Assembly (NCBI GenBank): GCA_021325135.1
Contig: JAJPHT010000013.1
Coordinates: forward strand, 62,001-126,000
Source: Pseudomonadota bacterium
Lineage (GTDB): Archaea; Thermoplasmatota; SW-10-69-26; JACQPN01; JAJPHT01
Direction of reading: 5' to 3'
Length of the DNA stretch: 64,000 nt
Shown here: piece after piece, positions 16,520-24,821 of the stretch
Layout: the number at the start of each line of letters is the position of its first letter
Position numbering within the stretch: position 1 is the first letter of the stretch
Notes under the pieces: generated by a model
The model's database searches: none
The model's input: only the letters and a program-made list of their open reading frames with translations
Told to the model about the DNA's origin: nothing
Translations under genes and position numbers: made by a program

Positions 16520-17623
16520 ATGGCTATCCGGACCGCGCTTGTGCCTTGCCTTTTGGCGCCATTCCTCCTGTTTTCGGCTGCAGGAGACGCGGCTCACGGG
16601 CCCACCCTGGAGATCGAGGGACCGACCCACGCCCCGCTGCTGGTCAACTTCACGAATAACTCATCCTCCAACGTCCAGTTCGGAGGCGATTTCAGCCTCG
16701 TGGTCCGGAACGCGGATCTCCGTGGAGACCCAAGTCTCCGCGTCTTCGCGGGAACCCTCGATTCGAATGGGGCCTACATCGACGCGACGGTGCTGAACGT
16801 ATCCGACTCGGTTCAAGAGTGGATGATCCAGCGGGTGTGGAAGATCAACTTCGACGCGCCCAGCCAGCCCTTCACGCAAGTGCTGTTCGGCGCGGGCGTC
16901 GGGAAGGAGCCCACCGTCCAGGCCGTCGCCACGGGATTCGTCTACGTCGACCCAAGCCACTCGGGCGATGCGCCCAGCTACGGGTTCCGCTTGAGCACGG
17001 GTCCGCTCCCCGACGAGCCAAAAGCCGCACCCGCCGATCCGCCAAGCGGATCGGACCCCCGCGGCCCCGCCGTCTTGGAGGTCGTTGCCCTGACGGGCGT
17101 CGTCGCGATCAGCCTCGCGGTTTTCGGGTGGCCGCGACGCAATCGCGGCCTCGTCCTCTTGGGCACCATTCCCTTCCAACGGCGGGAGCAAGCGAAGAAA
17201 GAAATGCTGATGAACGACAACCGGCGGCGGCTCTACGAGGCCATCCACGAGGCGCCTCGCGCCAGGATGGCCGAGCTCATGGCGCGCACAGAACTCGCTG
17301 AAGGCGTCCTTCGCCACCATCTTCTCGTGCTCCGCCGCGCAGGGTTTGTCCTGAGGGTGACCGAGGATGGCGTCCATCATTACGTGCTTCCCGAGGACCA
17401 GCATCTGGTGCCAAGCAATCCGCCCAAGAAGCCCGGGATTCGGGAGATCATCCGGAGCATCGTCGAGCGCGAAGGCGCGCCTTCGGCCAAGGAGATCGCT
17501 CGTCGATGCGGCCGCTCGCCCCGGGCCGTTCGCGATCATCTCCACAAGCTGGAGGACGATCGCGTCGTCGAGGGCACCTACGTCTCGCGGGAGAAGCAGT
17601 GGCGATGGAGCCTTAGAGAATAG
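16520..17623 (+). CDS. Membrane-tethered winged-helix regulator with extracellular domain
   Basis: 367 residues in four parts: a signal peptide (1-25), an extracellular beta-rich domain (about 26-175), one transmembrane helix (about 183-205), then a cytoplasmic tail with two winged helices (about 232-293, with LAEGVLRHHLLVLRRAGFV, and about 303-367, with SPRAVRDHLHKLEDDRVV). This is a one-component receptor: the outside domain could sense a ligand while the tail binds DNA. The N-glycosylation-like sequon density in the ectodomain fits an outside location. It follows the three sialidase-fold genes, so it may report on their ligand. Codon use is somewhat less GC-extreme than that of its neighbours. 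Its end overlaps the convergent carboxylase by 11 bases. Confidence 0.82.
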   Translation: MAIRTALVPCLLAPFLLFSAAGDAAHGPTLEIEGPTHAPLLVNFTNNSSSNVQFGGDFSLVVRNADLRGDPSLRVFAGTLDSNGAYIDATVLNVSDSVQEWMIQRVWKINFDAPSQPFTQVLFGAGVGKEPTVQAVATGFVYVDPSHSGDAPSYGFRLSTGPLPDEPKAAPADPPSGSDPRGPAVLEVVALTGVVAISLAVFGWPRRNRGLVLLGTIPFQRREQAKKEMLMNDNRRRLYEAIHEAPRARMAELMARTELAEGVLRHHLLVLRRAGFVLRVTEDGVHHYVLPEDQHLVPSNPPKKPGIREIIRSIVEREGAPSAKEIARRCGRSPRAVRDHLHKLEDDRVVEGTYVSREKQWRWSLRE

Positions 17624-19157
17624 CCCCGTGCTTCTTCCCCGGCAGCGTCTCGTCCTTCCCCTCGAAGAACGCGAGCCGGCGCGCAAGCTCCTCGCGAAGC
17701 TGCGAGGGGGGCACGACGTGGTCCACGACCTGGTCGTCAGCCATGACGTGCACGTCGATGTCCTTGCGGTAGTCGGCGCGCAGCTTCTCCACGAAGGCCT
17801 TGCGCTCGGGGCCGTCGGGGATGGCGAGGATCTTGTTCTGGTAGACCGCGTTGATGGCGGCCTCGGGGCCCATGATGGCGATCTCGGCCCCGGGCAGCGC
17901 GAGGGTGCTCTCGGGCTCGAAGGCGGGGCCGCACATGGCGTAGATGCCCGCGCCGTAGGCCTTGCGCACGACGACGCAGAACTTGGGCACCGTCGCCATG
18001 CTGGTCGCGTAGATGAACTTCCGGCCGCGCATGAGCACGGCCTTGCGCTCCATGTCGGGGCCCACCATGAAGCCGGGCGTGTCGCTGAGGTAGACGAGGG
18101 GGATGTTGAACGAGTCGCAGCGCCAGATGAAGTGCGCCGCCTTGTCGCTGCTCTCGGGGAAGATGGCGCCCGCCTTGTGGGCCGAGTTGTTGGCGACGAT
18201 GCCCACGACGCGGCCGTCGATGCGCGCGAGGCCGGTGATCAGCTCCGGCGCGTAGTCGGGCTTCAGCTCGAACCAGGAGCCCTCGTCGATGATGCCCTCG
18301 ATCACGCCGTGCATGTCGAAGGCCTTGTTGGGGTCCTCGGGGATGAGGCCCATGAGCGTGGCGGGGTCGCGCGCGGGGGGCGCGGGCTGGTAGCGCGGCG
18401 GCTGGTGATAGCAGCTCTGGGGCAGGTACGTCATGAGGCGCTTCACCATGAGGGCGGCCTCCTCCTCGTCCTGCACGACGACGTCGCAGCTTCCCGACTC
18501 GCGGGCGTGCATGTCGGGGCCGCCCAGGTCCTGCATGCTGATCTTCTCGCCCGTCACCATCTCCACCATGCGGGGGGACGCGATGACCATGGCGCTGCCC
18601 GTGTCGCGGACCATGAAGACGAAGTCGCAGAAGACGGGCGTGTACGCGGCGCCCGCGACGCAGGGCCCGTACATGACGCAGACCTGCGGCACGACGCCGC
18701 TCATGATGCTGTGGTTGTAGAAGTAGCGGCCGATGCCGTGGCGGTTGGCGAAGAAGCCCGCCTGGTCCGTGATGCGGCCGCCGCTGCTGTCGATGAGGTA
18801 GAGGATGGGGGTCCGCGTTTTGAGCGCGCGCTCCTGGGCTCGCAGGAACTTCTCGACGCCCTTCTCCGCCATGCTGCCGGCCTTCACGGTGTAGTCGTTG
18901 GCGATGACGAACACCTTGCGGCCCTCCAGGTCGCCGGCTCCCGTGACCATGCCGTCCGCCGCCAGCTCGTCCACCTTGTGCCAGTTGGCCAGGAGGCCGT
19001 CCTCGAACGCGAGCCCCTCGGGGAAGTAGAGCTTGAGCCGGTCGCGGACGAAGAGCTTGCTCTCGGTCGCGAGCTTCTCGCGGTACTTCTCGGGGCCGCC
19101 CTTCTGGGCCTTCGCCGTGTCGTCGAGGATGCGCTGCTCGCGGGGGTCCGCTGGCAT
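17613..19157 (-). CDS. Acyl-CoA carboxylase, carboxyltransferase (beta) subunit
   Basis: 514 residues with the two crotonase-like halves of biotin-dependent acyl-CoA carboxylases. N-half: DSSGGRITDQAGFF and GVVPQVCVMYGPCVAGAAYTPVF, then MVTGEKISMQDLGG. C-half: GRVVGIVANNSAHKAGAIFPESSDKAAHFI, PLVYLSDTPGFMVG and KAYGAGIYAMCGPAFEP. These form the acyl-CoA and biotin-carboxylate oxyanion sites. The N-half resembles methylcrotonyl/geranyl-CoA carboxylases more than propionyl-CoA ones, but substrate is not decided. The start is taken at MPADPREQ. The upstream open frame is antisense to the GH15 gene. No biotin carboxylase or BCCP gene is adjacent in this window. Confidence 0.9.
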   Translation of the reverse strand: MPADPREQRILDDTAKAQKGGPEKYREKLATESKLFVRDRLKLYFPEGLAFEDGLLANWHKVDELAADGMVTGAGDLEGRKVFVIANDYTVKAGSMAEKGVEKFLRAQERALKTRTPILYLIDSSGGRITDQAGFFANRHGIGRYFYNHSIMSGVVPQVCVMYGPCVAGAAYTPVFCDFVFMVRDTGSAMVIASPRMVEMVTGEKISMQDLGGPDMHARESGSCDVVVQDEEEAALMVKRLMTYLPQSCYHQPPRYQPAPPARDPATLMGLIPEDPNKAFDMHGVIEGIIDEGSWFELKPDYAPELITGLARIDGRVVGIVANNSAHKAGAIFPESSDKAAHFIWRCDSFNIPLVYLSDTPGFMVGPDMERKAVLMRGRKFIYATSMATVPKFCVVVRKAYGAGIYAMCGPAFEPESTLALPGAEIAIMGPEAAINAVYQNKILAIPDGPERKAFVEKLRADYRKDIDVHVMADDQVVDHVVPPSQLREELARRLAFFEGKDETLPGKKHGAIL

Positions 19158-19216
19158 GGCCTTCGCTCGGGGACCCGAGAGGGGGGTCAAAAGCGTATCT
19201 GCCACGGGGGCGCCGG

Positions 19217-20368
19217 TCAGCGCGCCTTCGCGGCCGCTTCCAGCGCCATCACGTGCATGGCGACGCTCCAGCCCAGCGGCGTGTTGGGCCCCGGCTCGTC
19301 GGAGCCCGCGTAGTAGAGCTCGGGAAGGTTGCCCGGCTCGCGCAGCACGCGCTTCGTCCAGCGCAGGTAGTGGTCCGCCTTCGCCTCGTGCCCCATGTCG
19401 CGGTGGACGAGCGAGAGCCACGGCAGGCCGAAGCACCACTCCGCCTCGGTGCCGTGGTAGAACTCCCACGGCTTGTCGCGGCCGTGGTCGTCCGCCAGCG
19501 TGCTGTAGTAGCTGTCCCCCTGATAGCGCAGGACACCGCGGGCGCGCAGGAGCCGCTTCTCCACGTTGCGCACGATGCGCTCGCGCTGCTCGGGCGTCGC
19601 CACGCGGTAGGGCCAGCAGAGGGACAGGAGCGAGAGGTCCACGGGCTTCGTCGCGCTCTCGCGGGGCAGCAGCGCGTCGAGGGCGGCGCGCCCCTCCCTC
19701 ACGAGGTCGTCGGGGACGTCGAAGCCCTGCCGGCGCAGCGCGAGAAGCCCGCCGAGGCACGCGCCGATGCTGGAGGCGTGCACCTCCTCGGCCTCCTCCC
19801 ACATGCCGTTGTCCGCGTCCTCCCAGTAGCGCAGCGACTCCAGCATGCGCACGAGCTTGGCCACGAGGCGCCGGTCGCGGGCGTCGCGCAGCACGGGCTT
19901 GCCGTGCCGGAGGCCCTCCGCGACGCCGAAGAGGATGGCGCCGATGGCGTCGTTCTGCTTGTTGCCCCACGGCTCCTGGAACTCACGCAGCGTGTGCGGG
20001 TGGAAGCGCGCGTGGATGTACGCGTCGCCCGAGACCGGCTTCTGCCGGACGATGGCGTCGATCTTCCACTCGTGGCGGCGCAGGATGTCCAGGAGCGCAG
20101 CGTAGGTGCGCTCGTAGCGCGGGCCCTCCTTGTCGGCGTAGGGCATGACCTCGTAGACGGTGTCGCGGAGCCAGACCTTGCTGTAGTCCGCGCTAGGGCT
20201 TGCGATGTAGAGCCCGTTGGCGAGGCGGAGGCGGTCGAGCGTCTTGTACCCGGCCTCGACGAGCGCCTCGGGGCTCGCGTCGAGGACCGACGAGGGGGAG
20301 CCGCCGTTCATCGGAGGCAGGTGGGTCGCATGGGCATGGCTCGATCCGGGAGGCGGCGCGGTCGTCAT
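19217..20368 (-). CDS. GH15-like (glucoamylase family) alpha/alpha-toroid enzyme
   Basis: 383 residues. Family-like blocks: NGLYIASPSADYSKVWLRDTVYEVMPY (about 53-80), FQEPWGNKQNDAIGAILFGVAEGL, LRYWEDADNGMWEEAEEVHASSIGACLGGLLALRR (about 178-212) with a candidate catalytic Glu, LLSLCWPYRVAT, and GLPWLSLVHRDMGH...GNLPELYYAG near the end. GH15 enzymes cut alpha-glucosidic bonds of starch, trehalose or dextran. This one has no signal peptide, so it should act on intracellular alpha-glucans. It lacks the N-terminal beta-sandwich of many archaeal glucoamylases, so it is shorter than usual. Met20 (20311) is an alternative start. Confidence 0.83.
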   Translation of the reverse strand: MTTAPPPGSSHAHATHLPPMNGGSPSSVLDASPEALVEAGYKTLDRLRLANGLYIASPSADYSKVWLRDTVYEVMPYADKEGPRYERTYAALLDILRRHEWKIDAIVRQKPVSGDAYIHARFHPHTLREFQEPWGNKQNDAIGAILFGVAEGLRHGKPVLRDARDRRLVAKLVRMLESLRYWEDADNGMWEEAEEVHASSIGACLGGLLALRRQGFDVPDDLVREGRAALDALLPRESATKPVDLSLLSLCWPYRVATPEQRERIVRNVEKRLLRARGVLRYQGDSYYSTLADDHGRDKPWEFYHGTEAEWCFGLPWLSLVHRDMGHEAKADHYLRWTKRVLREPGNLPELYYAGSDEPGPNTPLGWSVAMHVMALEAAAKAR

Positions 20369-20606
20369 GGGGGGTCAGAGGAGGTCGGCAGCGGCGTTCG
20401 TCGGCAGGGAGCGGGGCGCAGGCGAGGTCCAGCGCTCGGGCGACGGCCCGGTCGGCGTGCCCGTGCGCGCGGAGGTGGTCCAGGAGGTCCACCATCTGCG
20501 CGAGCGTGAGCGTGCCGGCGCGCCGTCCCTCCCGGATCCGCTCCAGGACCGGGTGGTGGCAAGGCAGGCACGACACGTCCGCATGCTCGCCCCGCGGGGG
20601 AAACAC
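20193..20606 (-). CDS. Possible small protein upstream of the GH15-like gene (doubtful)
   Basis: The first about 70 residues of this frame (GTG start; another GTG at 20576) have natural-looking composition: CLPCHHPVLERIREG, then LTLAQMVDLLDHLRAHGHADRAVARALDLA. The last about 60 residues turn Pro/Arg-rich and overlap the start of the GH15-like gene out of frame. Either a short real gene ends here by a frameshift, or this is chance. The CxxCHH could bind zinc or haem, but there is no further evidence. Confidence 0.25.
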   Translation of the reverse strand: MFPPRGEHADVSCLPCHHPVLERIREGRRAGTLTLAQMVDLLDHLRAHGHADRAVARALDLACAPLPADERRCRPPLTPHDDRAASRIEPCPCDPPASDERRLPLVGPRREPRGARRGRVQDARPPPPRQRALHRKP

Positions 20607-20791
20607 CGTTTTGGAGCATCCTTGGAAGGCCCGCCGCGCCAGGCGGACGCCTCAGGGACGCGCCAAGGCGGGGCACGACCTCCGAGTCGCCGCCGGGCGC
20701 CATGAGGGTGTCGGAACGGCCCGACGCGCGGGTTCGCCGGATGCCGAACAGATTCCGGCGTTTGATCGCGCGGTGGCGCGATGAGGGCTGC

Positions 20792-21769
20792 ATGCGCGCC
20801 CCCCTGCTCCTGCTGCTCGCCGGTCTCGCCGCCAGCGCAGGTTGCCTGCGCTCCTTCGAGCCGCCCCACGAGATCGCCATCGACCGCCTGGACCTCAAGC
20901 CCGACCGCGTGATGAGCCAGGAGGTGCTGCTGAACCTGACGACCGTGCTCACGGGGCGCGGCAGCGGCGCGGCCTCCAACGTGAGCCTCCAGGCGAAGGC
21001 CTACAGCGAGGACACCGGCTTCCTGCTCGCGGAGAGCGAGACGCCCGTGGGCGACCTGGCCGGGGAGACGACGCACGCCGTTTCGCAGCTCCTCAGCGTG
21101 CCCAGGAGCGGCGGCGTCCGGCTGGACGTGCGCCTCTTCGAGGGCGACGCCGCGCGCGGGGGCGCGTCCATCTCCGCGCGCAATCTCCAGAGCCTGGAGC
21201 CCAACGTGCTCGACACGGGCCTGCGCATCGGCGACGTGGACTTCCTCGTGCGCAACGCGACCAACGACACGAAGCCGCGCATCGAGACGGACCTCTACGT
21301 CACCAACGAGGGGAGCCAGCCCTCGGAGGACCTTCGCGTGCAGGTGAAGGCGCGCGAGGTCACGACGCGCCTCGTGGCCGACACGCAGTGGGTCGAGACG
21401 GGCGCCATCGCGCCGGGCGCCACGGTGATCCGCGCCGTGAACCTCACCGTGCCCGACCATTACAACTACGTCTTCGAGATCGTGACGTGGCGCGGCGAGA
21501 GCATCGTGGCCCGCACCGAGGGCAACGTGCAGCTCGCGCCCACGTTCGAGAAGCCCAAGGACCAGGAGCTGGTCGTCACGCAGCCCAACCTCAACGACTT
21601 CGTCACCGCGACCCCCACGACCATCGCCTACGACGCGAGCAAGCCCGGCGGCTACGCAAGCGGCCCCGCGATCGCGACGCCCTCGGCCAAGGTGCCGGGC
21701 CTCGGCCTGGCGGCCGGGCTCGCGGCGGCGGGCGCCGCGGCCCTCGCCCTCAGGAGGTGGCGCCAGTGA
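20792..21769 (+). CDS. Exported lipoprotein with C-terminal sorting-type anchor
   Basis: 325 residues from the ATG at 20792, chosen because it gives a signal peptide with lipobox (ASAGC, about residues 14-18) and because GCGTTTGATCGC lies about 30 bases upstream. The body has two Ig-like repeats: DRLDLKPDRVMSQEVLLNLTTVLTGRG near residue 30, and VLDTGLRIGDVDFLVRNATNDTKPRIETDLYVTNEG near residue 140. It ends with a Pro-Gly-rich hinge, a hydrophobic helix and RRWRQ, resembling archaeal PGF-CTERM-type tails. Having anchors at both ends is unusual. It overlaps the next small membrane gene (GTGA), so they are coupled. Confidence 0.78.
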   Translation: MRAPLLLLLAGLAASAGCLRSFEPPHEIAIDRLDLKPDRVMSQEVLLNLTTVLTGRGSGAASNVSLQAKAYSEDTGFLLAESETPVGDLAGETTHAVSQLLSVPRSGGVRLDVRLFEGDAARGGASISARNLQSLEPNVLDTGLRIGDVDFLVRNATNDTKPRIETDLYVTNEGSQPSEDLRVQVKAREVTTRLVADTQWVETGAIAPGATVIRAVNLTVPDHYNYVFEIVTWRGESIVARTEGNVQLAPTFEKPKDQELVVTQPNLNDFVTATPTTIAYDASKPGGYASGPAIATPSAKVPGLGLAAGLAAAGAAALALRRWRQ

Positions 21770-22011
21770 GCGCCGTGCCCGAGGCGCCCGCGCGCGAGCG
21801 CCTGGAGGGGTGGTTCCGCGTCGCCGCCTTCGTCGTGCTCGCCCTGGTGGGCGCGCTGGCGACGGTGCAGACGTACCTCTCCCTCCAGGGGAGCATCTCG
21901 CTCTGGCTCCAGCCCCAGTGGGCGCCCGTGGCCCAGGCCGCGTTCAGCCTCCTGGTGCTGGCCATCGTCGTGTGGCTCCTGCGCGCGTTCGTGATATCAA
22001 GACGCGCGTGA
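21766..22011 (+). CDS. Small two-helix membrane protein, coupled to the lipoprotein gene
   Basis: 81 residues from a GTG overlapping the upstream stop by 4 bases. Two hydrophobic segments (about 17-36 and 50-74) with a short basic end. The translational coupling suggests it works with the doubly anchored lipoprotein, perhaps as a membrane partner. No family recognised. The last codons before the stop (ATA TCA AGA) are rare ones for this genome. Confidence 0.72.
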   Translation: MSAVPEAPARERLEGWFRVAAFVVLALVGALATVQTYLSLQGSISLWLQPQWAPVAQAAFSLLVLAIVVWLLRAFVISRRA

Positions 22012-22015
22012 GAGA

Positions 22016-22723
22016 TCACGCCTTGCGCGCCTTGCGGTGCTCGGCCGCCTCGTGGACCCAGCGGCGCTCCTTGACGGCCTCGCCCGGGTAGCCCACGATG
22101 CGGAACCACAGGTGGGAGTGCGGCCCGAGCGTCACCGTGAGGGTGCCCGCGCCGTCGTAGGCCACGCTGGCGTTGCCGCGCAGCACGAGCTTCGCCTCGT
22201 GGCCGTCCTTCGAGAGGAGCGCGCCCGCGGGGCTCCACCCCTTCTGCGCGGCGAACGTCGTGACGTTGGTGCCCGCGAGGACCTTCAGCGTCACGACGTT
22301 CCCCTGCGCGCTGGTCGCGACGAAGGCGGCGTTGCGCGCGTCGAAGGCCGCGAAGGAGAAGTCCGGGCCGTCGCGCTCGACGAAGACGGGGCCGTGCGTC
22401 GCGTCCTTGAGGGCGCTGCCGTTCGCATCCGCGAAGGAGATGCTCTCGAAGACCACCGCGTCGCCCCACGGGCCGCGGCTCGTGTAGTCCGAGATGGCGC
22501 CCGTCTGGGCGTCCACCGTGAAGCCGACGTTGCGGCCCGAGACGACGCCGTCCTGGAGGCGGAACGCCGCGAGCCCCCGGCAGGGGTCGCACATGCGCTT
22601 GTCCTTCTGGACGGGGGCGGAGGGGGTGTCGTTCGCGTTGGCCTGGCTGGCCGCCATCGCGACGCCCGCGCCCAGGAGGGCGAGGACCGCGACGCCGGCG
22701 AGGATGACCTTCTTGGAGACCAT
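22016..22723 (-). CDS. Exported protein of unknown function
   Basis: 235 residues from the ATG at 22723: a signal peptide or N-terminal anchor (about 5-25), then a soluble beta-rich domain. Features: KDKRMCDPCRGLAAFRL with a CxxC (about 42-56), NVGFTVDAQTGAISDYTSRGPWGDAVVFESISF, and a closing beta block GNASVAYDGAGTLTVTLGPHSHLWFRIVGYPG. The end is Arg/Lys/His-rich. I do not recognise the family. It converges with the lipoprotein/membrane pair (4 bases between ends) and is divergent from the next lipoprotein. Confidence 0.72.
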   Translation of the reverse strand: MVSKKVILAGVAVLALLGAGVAMAASQANANDTPSAPVQKDKRMCDPCRGLAAFRLQDGVVSGRNVGFTVDAQTGAISDYTSRGPWGDAVVFESISFADANGSALKDATHGPVFVERDGPDFSFAAFDARNAAFVATSAQGNVVTLKVLAGTNVTTFAAQKGWSPAGALLSKDGHEAKLVLRGNASVAYDGAGTLTVTLGPHSHLWFRIVGYPGEAVKERRWVHEAAEHRKARKA

Positions 22724-22838
22724 GTGGCTCACCAGAGGGCCATGCGCGCCGGGGAGGGATAGCCCTCGGCCGACTTGTGGTCCAAGGGGCGCCCGAGGTT
22801 CGCCCGAATCTCGCCCCCTTCTCCTGGGATACAACAAG

Positions 22839-22846
22839 GCTTATCC
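22839..22846 (+). promoter_or_regulatory. TATA-like element before lipoprotein gene 22870
   Basis: GCTTATCC is centred about 28 bases before the ATG at 22870, typical for a leaderless transcript, and supports that start. Confidence 0.5.
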
Positions 22847-22869
22847 GGGCCCGTCGCGGGCTCCCGGCC

Positions 22870-24060
22870 ATGCGCGCCCTGGCCCTGCTCGCCGTCCTCG
22901 CGCTCCTCGCGGGCTGCGCCGCGCCCAAGCCCGCGCCCGCCCCGGCCAACGCCACCAACGCGACCGCGGTGGCCCCCATGGACTACAGCCCCAGCAACGC
23001 CACGGTCCCCCAGGCGGAGATCCAGAACGCGACCCTGGGCGAGAGCCACGTCCACGACCTCTGGAAGGGGCGCGAGCAGATCGTCCTCCTGGACGCGGAG
23101 GTCGCGGCGGGCCTCTGCGAAGGCCCCGCCGACGCGGCCCTCTTCCTCGCGCAGGAGCTCGTCGAGCACCAGGGCGCGGCGGACGGCTGCGCGCGCCTCT
23201 CCATCCCCGAGGGCGTCGTCGTGCCCGAAGGCACCGGCGACCTGGAGGTGTCGGTGGACGCCAGCGACGCGCTCAAGGGGGGCGCCATGGAGCTGAACTT
23301 CCGCGACAAGGCGCGCGAAGGGTATGGCGACCCCACGACGAACCCCGTCCACGCGTGGCACCTCAACCTCACGCAGGCGGACTGGGACCTCCCCCACGCG
23401 AACGCCACGACGTGGATCATCTACGTCCAGGCGCACGGCGACCCCGCGGGCCTCATGGACGGCAACGTCAAGGCGCGCGTCGTCGCGCACCGCATCCCCG
23501 GCTGGCAGCCCATCCTCGCGGTCGCGCACGTCGACCACTGGAAGCTGCCCCACCTGCACGACTTCCCCGCGCCCGACGTGATGCGCCTCTACGACGGGCC
23601 CGCCAACGTCACCAACATCGACCCCGCGCGCTTCCAGGGGCAGGACATCCCCGAGCCCATCAAGCTCAAGGACATCATCGCGCCCGACACGAAGCACGTG
23701 ACGCTCGTCGTCGACCGCAAGACCAACGGCTGCCCCGCGCCCATGGAGTGCTGGCTCGTGCCCGCGCTCGTCGTGGGCGGCTACGAGCGCGAACGCTTCG
23801 GCAACCTCACCTTCGCCGAGGGCGAGCGCCGCGTCTACACCTGGAGCGTGCCCGGCGAGGTCCCCGAGGACAGCGTCTACGCCAACGCCAGCACGACCAT
23901 GATCGACCCGCGCATCGAGGGGTGCCCGCCCGGCGGCGACGAGTCGACCTGCGGGATCACCAGCATCGCGTCCACCACCGTCACGGCGCGCATCCTCGTG
24001 CTCGCGTGGCACGGCGACGTGGACGTGGCGAAGCTCAAGGCGATCGCAGACGCGAAGTGA
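22870..24060 (+). CDS. Lipoprotein of unknown function
   Basis: 396 residues. Signal peptide with lipobox (LLAGC, about 12-16), an Ala/Pro/Asn linker, then a large domain of mixed secondary structure. Visible: LYVHDLW-type aromatic-rich segment near residue 60, a repeated DPTTNPVHAWHLNLTQADWDLPHANATTWIIYVQAHG segment (about 157-195), several His residues (VAHVDHWKLPHLHDFPAPDV), and four cysteines in the last third (GCPAPMEC, GCPPGGDESTC) likely forming disulfides. The His-rich stretch could bind metal. No family recognised. The end overlaps the convergent small zinc-ribbon gene by 26 bases. Confidence 0.77.
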   Translation: MRALALLAVLALLAGCAAPKPAPAPANATNATAVAPMDYSPSNATVPQAEIQNATLGESHVHDLWKGREQIVLLDAEVAAGLCEGPADAALFLAQELVEHQGAADGCARLSIPEGVVVPEGTGDLEVSVDASDALKGGAMELNFRDKAREGYGDPTTNPVHAWHLNLTQADWDLPHANATTWIIYVQAHGDPAGLMDGNVKARVVAHRIPGWQPILAVAHVDHWKLPHLHDFPAPDVMRLYDGPANVTNIDPARFQGQDIPEPIKLKDIIAPDTKHVTLVVDRKTNGCPAPMECWLVPALVVGGYERERFGNLTFAEGERRVYTWSVPGEVPEDSVYANASTTMIDPRIEGCPPGGDESTCGITSIASTTVTARILVLAWHGDVDVAKLKAIADAK

Positions 24061-24307
24061 GCGCGAATCCGCAGCGCGCGCAGAAGGCCAGCTCGGGGTC
24101 CCGCGCGCAGCCGCACGCAGCGCACCCCGGCGCCACGAGCCGCGGCGCGCGCCAGGCGAGGAACGTCACGCCCAGCGCCATCGCCACCGCGCCCGCGATG
24201 GCGACAAGGCCCGCTTGCCCGGGCTGCGCGCGCATGAGGGCGAGGCCCAGCGCGGCGTCGCCGAGGAGGAGGCCCCCCATGAGGAGGAGGAAGACCCGGG
24301 CGTCCAC
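24035..24307 (-). CDS. Small two-helix membrane protein with C-terminal zinc ribbon
   Basis: 90 residues: two transmembrane helices (about 5-24 and 33-52), then a short cytoplasmic segment with CAACGCARDPELAFCARCG, i.e. two CxxC pairs that can hold one zinc. Such double-helix plus zinc-ribbon proteins are frequent in archaea and are of unknown role. It overlaps the convergent lipoprotein end by 26 bases and sits downstream of the SRPBCC and cyclophilin genes on the same strand, possibly the last gene of their operon. Confidence 0.65.
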   Translation of the reverse strand: MDARVFLLLMGGLLLGDAALGLALMRAQPGQAGLVAIAGAVAMALGVTFLAWRAPRLVAPGCAACGCARDPELAFCARCGFALTSRLRSP

Positions 24308-24346
24308 GCGGAGGAGGCGGGCGCCGCGACGGATAGCCGTTGAGGG

Positions 24347-24817
24347 TCAGCGCGCGAAGGACGGGTCCAGGCGCGGAGCGTCGCGCTCGCAGAGCTTCGC
24401 AGCCGCGCGCCACGTGCGGGCGTAGCTGCGGCGCGCGAAGCGGAGGAACGCGGGCCTCGCGAGGCGGCCCCACGCGTTGCGCGCGCGGATGGTGACGCGG
24501 ATCGAGACGCGCGTGCCGCCGGGCGTCGCGGCGAGCGTGAACTCGTCCTTCTGCGCGAGGCCCAGGGGCAGGCCCACGTCCACGTCCCAGCCGTCGGGGC
24601 GGAAGCGGAACGTCTCCGGGACTCGCAGGTTGCGCAGCGGCGGGACGCGCCAGTAGGTGAGGACCTTCCACTCCTCGGGCGTGCGGCTGAGCGTCACGAT
24701 GCGGTGGGGTTGCTCGCGCGGGTCGGAGGCGCGGTAGTCGTCGGGCGCCTGCGTCCACCACGCGCGGACCTCGGCGGGCGGGCGCGCGATCTCCAGGTCC
24801 ACCGCGATGTCGGCCAC
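24347..24817 (-). CDS. SRPBCC (START-like) domain protein
   Basis: 156 residues. The helix-grip pattern is readable: IAVDLEIARPPAEVRAWWT at the N-terminus, RIVTLSRTPEEWKVLTYWRVPP, EFTLAATPGGTRVSIRVTIRARN, and a long C-terminal amphipathic helix. These proteins bind hydrophobic ligands in a central cavity or act as polyketide cyclase-like enzymes. The ligand cannot be inferred. It lies 4 bases downstream of the lipoprotein cyclophilin, so the two are co-transcribed. Two further SRPBCC genes occur in this window (47016 and 49068). Confidence 0.78.
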   Translation of the reverse strand: MADIAVDLEIARPPAEVRAWWTQAPDDYRASDPREQPHRIVTLSRTPEEWKVLTYWRVPPLRNLRVPETFRFRPDGWDVDVGLPLGLAQKDEFTLAATPGGTRVSIRVTIRARNAWGRLARPAFLRFARRSYARTWRAAAKLCERDAPRLDPSFAR

Positions 24818-24821
24818 GCGC

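Noticed and set aside
20365..21460. Minus-strand frames antisense to the lipoprotein gene
   Set aside because: Repetitive Arg/His/Val-rich composition typical of the complement of a GC-rich gene.
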